8,741 bases of DNA from Acidimicrobiaceae bacterium (GTDB lineage Bacteria; Actinomycetota; Acidimicrobiia; Acidimicrobiales; Ilumatobacteraceae). The position numbers and the translations under genes are program-made. Numbering within the stretch: position 1 is the first letter of the stretch; the number at the start of each line of letters is the position of its first letter. The notes under the pieces are model-generated. The model did no database searches and was not told where the DNA came from. It saw nothing but the letters and a program-made list of their open reading frames with translations. Shown one piece after another: positions 6,351 to 8,741 of this stretch. The stretch is taken from the NCBI GenBank assembly GCA_003455715.1, contig DMQJ01000273.1, forward strand, positions 1-8,741, written 5' to 3'.

Positions 6351-6902
6351 GTGGAGATCGAAGTACGCAAGGTGGTGTCGGTTGTGGAGACCACATCTCG
6401 CGAGATGGGCCGCGTCGTCGACGGCCTTCGCCGGAAGGTGGCGACTGCGGTCGTGCTCACCAACCCGTACGCCGGCCGGTACGTCGATGATCTGTCGGAG
6501 CTTGTTGCGATGGGCGCCGATCTCGGTCGGCTGCTGGTGGAGGAAGCGCTGGCGGCGCTTGGTCGGCCGGCGGAGGAGGTGAGCGCGTACGGCAAGGCTG
6601 CCGTGGTGGGTACCGCCGGCGAGATCGAGCATGCGGCAGCGCTCATTCACCCCACGTTTGGGGCACCCGTGCGAGCCGCACTCGGCCGCGGCCCGGCAAT
6701 CATCCCGTCCACCAAGCTGCTCGGCGGCCCCGGGACGCGTGTGGTGGCGCCGCTCACCAACTGCAACGACATCTGGCAGTTCGACGAGATGGACGCCATC
6801 TCCATCAGCGTCGACGACGCGCCGCGGCCCGACGAAGTGATGGCCGTGCTCGCGCTCGGCGTGGGCGGCCGCCCGCTGCACCGCATCGGGGTGCCGTCGT
6901 GA
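6351..6902 (+). CDS. Amino acid synthesis family protein (AA_synth, PF06684 type)
   Basis: A 183-residue protein with the hallmarks of the amino acid synthesis family: TNPYAGRYVDDLSEL at 37-51, YGKAAVVGTAGEIEHAAALIHP at 80-101, a loop GPAIIPSTKLLGG at 114-126, and PDEVMAVLALGVGGRPLHRIG at 160-180. The family name is historical. The proteins are small cytoplasmic alpha/beta proteins with a putative ligand pocket around the conserved EHAAA-HP segment, and no reaction has been firmly assigned. They commonly sit in amidohydrolase, hydantoin or aromatic catabolic loci, which matches this neighbourhood. The start is GTG, with an AAGGA site 5 bases upstream. The stop overlaps the next gene (GTGATG), so the two are translated together. 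Length is normal for the family and no residues seem missing. Confidence 0.87.
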   Translation: MEIEVRKVVSVVETTSREMGRVVDGLRRKVATAVVLTNPYAGRYVDDLSELVAMGADLGRLLVEEALAALGRPAEEVSAYGKAAVVGTAGEIEHAAALIHPTFGAPVRAALGRGPAIIPSTKLLGGPGTRVVAPLTNCNDIWQFDEMDAISISVDDAPRPDEVMAVLALGVGGRPLHRIGVPS

Positions 6903-7219
6903 TGAAGGCCATCATCCTGTTGTCGCGCCGCGACGACATGACCCATGCCGAGTTCCTCACATGGTGGTTCGACGAACATGCGCCGCTTGCGGCCCAGCTA
7001 CCCGGCGTGCGACGAATCGTCTTCAACGCCGTCGATGTGGACGACAGCGCCGACGACTACGACGGAGTGTCGGAGCTGTGGTTCGACAGCCGGGCCGACT
7101 TCGATGCGGCCTACGCCAGCGATCTCGGCCGCCGGGTGGCAGCCGACTCGATGGCGCATGTGCGTGGCCGGGTGCGGTTGTTCGTCGACGAGCATCCGGT
7201 GGTGTCGCCAGCGAACTGA
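6902..7219 (+). CDS. EthD domain-containing protein (dimeric alpha-beta barrel)
   Basis: A 105-residue protein of the EthD family. Strand MKAIILLSRRDDMT (1-14) is followed by the typical helix HAEFLTWWFDEHAPLAAQLPG at 15-35, a strand RIVFNAVDV (38-46), DGVSELWFDS (54-63), a second helix at 64-82 and a last strand RVRLFVDEHPV (90-100). EthD proteins form dimeric ferredoxin-like barrels and act as small enzymes or accessory proteins in oxidative catabolism, for example next to the ethyl tert-butyl ether monooxygenase. Their own reactions are mostly unknown. ATG 6902 overlaps the preceding TGA by one base; a GTG at 6899 would add a single residue and cannot be excluded. Its stop lies 12 bases from the stop of the convergent lipoprotein gene, leaving no room for a dedicated terminator between them. 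Confidence 0.88.
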   Translation: MKAIILLSRRDDMTHAEFLTWWFDEHAPLAAQLPGVRRIVFNAVDVDDSADDYDGVSELWFDSRADFDAAYASDLGRRVAADSMAHVRGRVRLFVDEHPVVSPAN

Positions 7220-7231
7220 CGGCGATCGTGG

Positions 7232-7870
7232 TCAGCTGGTGGGGGCCACGTACGGGGCGAGGAAGTCCTGCACCGCGGTGTCGTCGAACGAGTACCAGTC
7301 GCGCTCGGTCTCCCCAGCATCGAACGACACGAACATCGGGCACGAGTCGTCGAGGGCGGTGAAGGTGGTGGTGGCGACCTCGACGCCGGTTGCAGCCTCG
7401 CGAAGGGTCAGCGAGTAGGTGGCTTCGTTGAGATGCACCACGTTGTCGGTGACCTGATCATCGATCTCGTAGCCCGTGCACTCCTGCACGCGGGTGGCGT
7501 TGGTGCGGGTGAGGCAGCCGACGAGCTGCAGTTCGGCCATGGCCATTGTGTTCTCGGGCACCCACAGGCGCTCCCAGCCGGCGCGCACTGCCGACGAACG
7601 CGACGACATGAAGCCGTCCATCTGCTCGAGCACCACCACCGGGCTGATCGCCCCGGGAGTGGGCACGTACGCCGCGGCCAGGGTTTGGCCCACTCCATCG
7701 CACACCTTCTCGAAGTCGCTGTCGAAGAGTTGATCGGCGGCAACGGGGGTGGTGGCGCCTCCCCCGCCGCCACCTGAGCTGCTGTCGTCGCCCCCGCATG
7801 CGGTGAGCAGCAGCAGCGACGCCAGCGAGGCCACACCAACGGTGCGCAGTGAGCGAAGTGAGGGTGCCAT
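7232..7870 (-). CDS. Small secreted lipoprotein, function unknown
   Basis: A 212-residue protein. It begins with a basic n-region (Arg6, Arg9), a hydrophobic core VGVASLASLLLL (11-22) and a lipobox LTAC with lipidated Cys25. A Gly/Ser linker follows (GGDDSSSGGGGGG, about 26-38). The mature part is about 170 residues with four further cysteines (57, 119, 131, 177) that could form two disulfides outside the membrane. It contains SPVVVLEQMDGFM at 76-88, NVVHLNEATYSLTLREA at 143-159 and an acidic Asp/Trp/Tyr-rich C-terminus. I do not recognise a domain. The protein should be anchored on the outer face of the cytoplasmic membrane by Lgt and signal peptidase II. ATG 7870 puts the signal peptide at the N-terminus and has AAAGGAA 10 bases upstream; the frame is open to 8161, but that extension is antisense to furA and would bury the signal. 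Confidence 0.85.
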   Translation of the reverse strand: MAPSLRSLRTVGVASLASLLLLTACGGDDSSSGGGGGGATTPVAADQLFDSDFEKVCDGVGQTLAAAYVPTPGAISPVVVLEQMDGFMSSRSSAVRAGWERLWVPENTMAMAELQLVGCLTRTNATRVQECTGYEIDDQVTDNVVHLNEATYSLTLREAATGVEVATTTFTALDDSCPMFVSFDAGETERDWYSFDDTAVQDFLAPYVAPTS

Positions 7871-7880
7871 GAGTGAGCGG

Positions 7881-7887
7881 TTCCTTT
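7881..7887 (-). promoter_or_regulatory. Ribosome binding site of the lipoprotein gene
   Basis: On the minus strand AAAGGAA lies 10 bases before ATG 7870. It decides between this start and longer upstream readings of the same frame. Confidence 0.6.
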
Positions 7888-7956
7888 CGTGGCGGGTTGT
7901 TGCGCCCCATCCTGCCCTGTGCGACCTGCCGAGACATCGGGAAGATCCCTGGTTTC

Positions 7957-8012
7957 CCCGCCGTGTCACACAAACTCCGCAGCGCACCACGGAACTCGCG
8001 CGACACGGCGGG
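7957..8012. repeat. Perfect 11-bp inverted repeat with 34-bp spacer in the lipoprotein/furA gap
   Basis: CCCGCCGTGTC at 7957-7967 is exactly the reverse complement of GACACGGCGGG at 8002-8012. The arms are separated by 34 bases and their centres are 45 bases apart. The repeat lies between the divergent lipoprotein and furA genes, 54 bases upstream of furA and 87 bases upstream of the lipoprotein start. It could be a pair of operator half-sites or a stem in the lipoprotein leader RNA. The left arm also forms part of a small palindrome GTGT-C-ACAC at 7963-7971. Confidence 0.6.
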
Positions 8013-8030
8013 CAATCTGACGCCCGAAAG

Positions 8031-8741
<711 letters not shown>

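Noticed and set aside
6235..6396. N-terminal extension of the DUF7064/7065-like protein to an ATG at 6396
   Set aside because: The added residues are an Arg-rich run unlike a domain and would overlap the divergent gene start at 6351.
7216..7235. CTGAC/GTCAG inverted repeat across the stop codons of the EthD and lipoprotein genes as a bidirectional terminator
   Set aside because: A 5-base stem with a 10-base loop and no T tract is too weak to call a terminator.

Overview
The window is high-GC, densely packed bacterial DNA, most likely from an actinobacterium. Three things point there: GC-biased third codon positions throughout, a FurA-KatG pair whose regulator reads like the mycobacterial FurA, and promoters of the TANNNT type sitting directly on start codons (leaderless genes). 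I would guess the Acidimicrobiia (Ilumatobacter-like), but that finer placement is inference. There are ten complete genes and two cut by the window ends. No rRNA, tRNA, CRISPR array, insertion sequence or phage gene was seen.

Layout. Positions 1-544 (minus) hold the N-terminal two thirds of a Rossmann-fold DUF2520 protein, which leaves the window at base 1. Divergent from it, 611-5207 (plus) is a tightly coupled five-gene operon: two small unrecognised proteins (62 and 84 aa), an N-acyl-D-amino-acid deacylase-type amidohydrolase (561 aa), an epoxide-hydrolase-type alpha/beta hydrolase (329 aa) and an FAD-dependent monooxygenase-like protein (502 aa). Every junction overlaps (4, 23, 4 and 1 bases). 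Convergent with this operon, 7 bases away, a DUF7064/DUF7065-type beta-barrel protein (339 aa) occupies 5215-6234 (minus). From a 116-base divergent gap, 6351-7219 (plus) encodes an amino acid synthesis family protein (PF06684 type) overlapping an EthD-domain protein. A small secreted lipoprotein follows convergently (7232-7870, minus). After a 195-base divergent gap come a FurA-type peroxide regulator (8066-8545) and the first 66 codons of katG (8542 to the end), overlapping by 4 bases.

How the genes may work together. The central part looks like an oxidative catabolic locus: a flavin enzyme that could insert oxygen, a hydrolase that could open an epoxide, and an amidohydrolase that could cleave an amide or cyclic amide, with EthD, AA_synth and DUF7064/7065 proteins next to them. 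The substrate cannot be read from the sequence. The right end is a classic oxidative-stress module. Its promoter carries an AT-rich palindrome (8032-8056) over the predicted -35 to -10 region, and the -10 box lies so close to the ATG that the furA transcript is probably leaderless and autoregulated. An additional perfect 11-base inverted repeat with a 34-base spacer (7957-8012) lies in the same divergent gap and has no assigned function.
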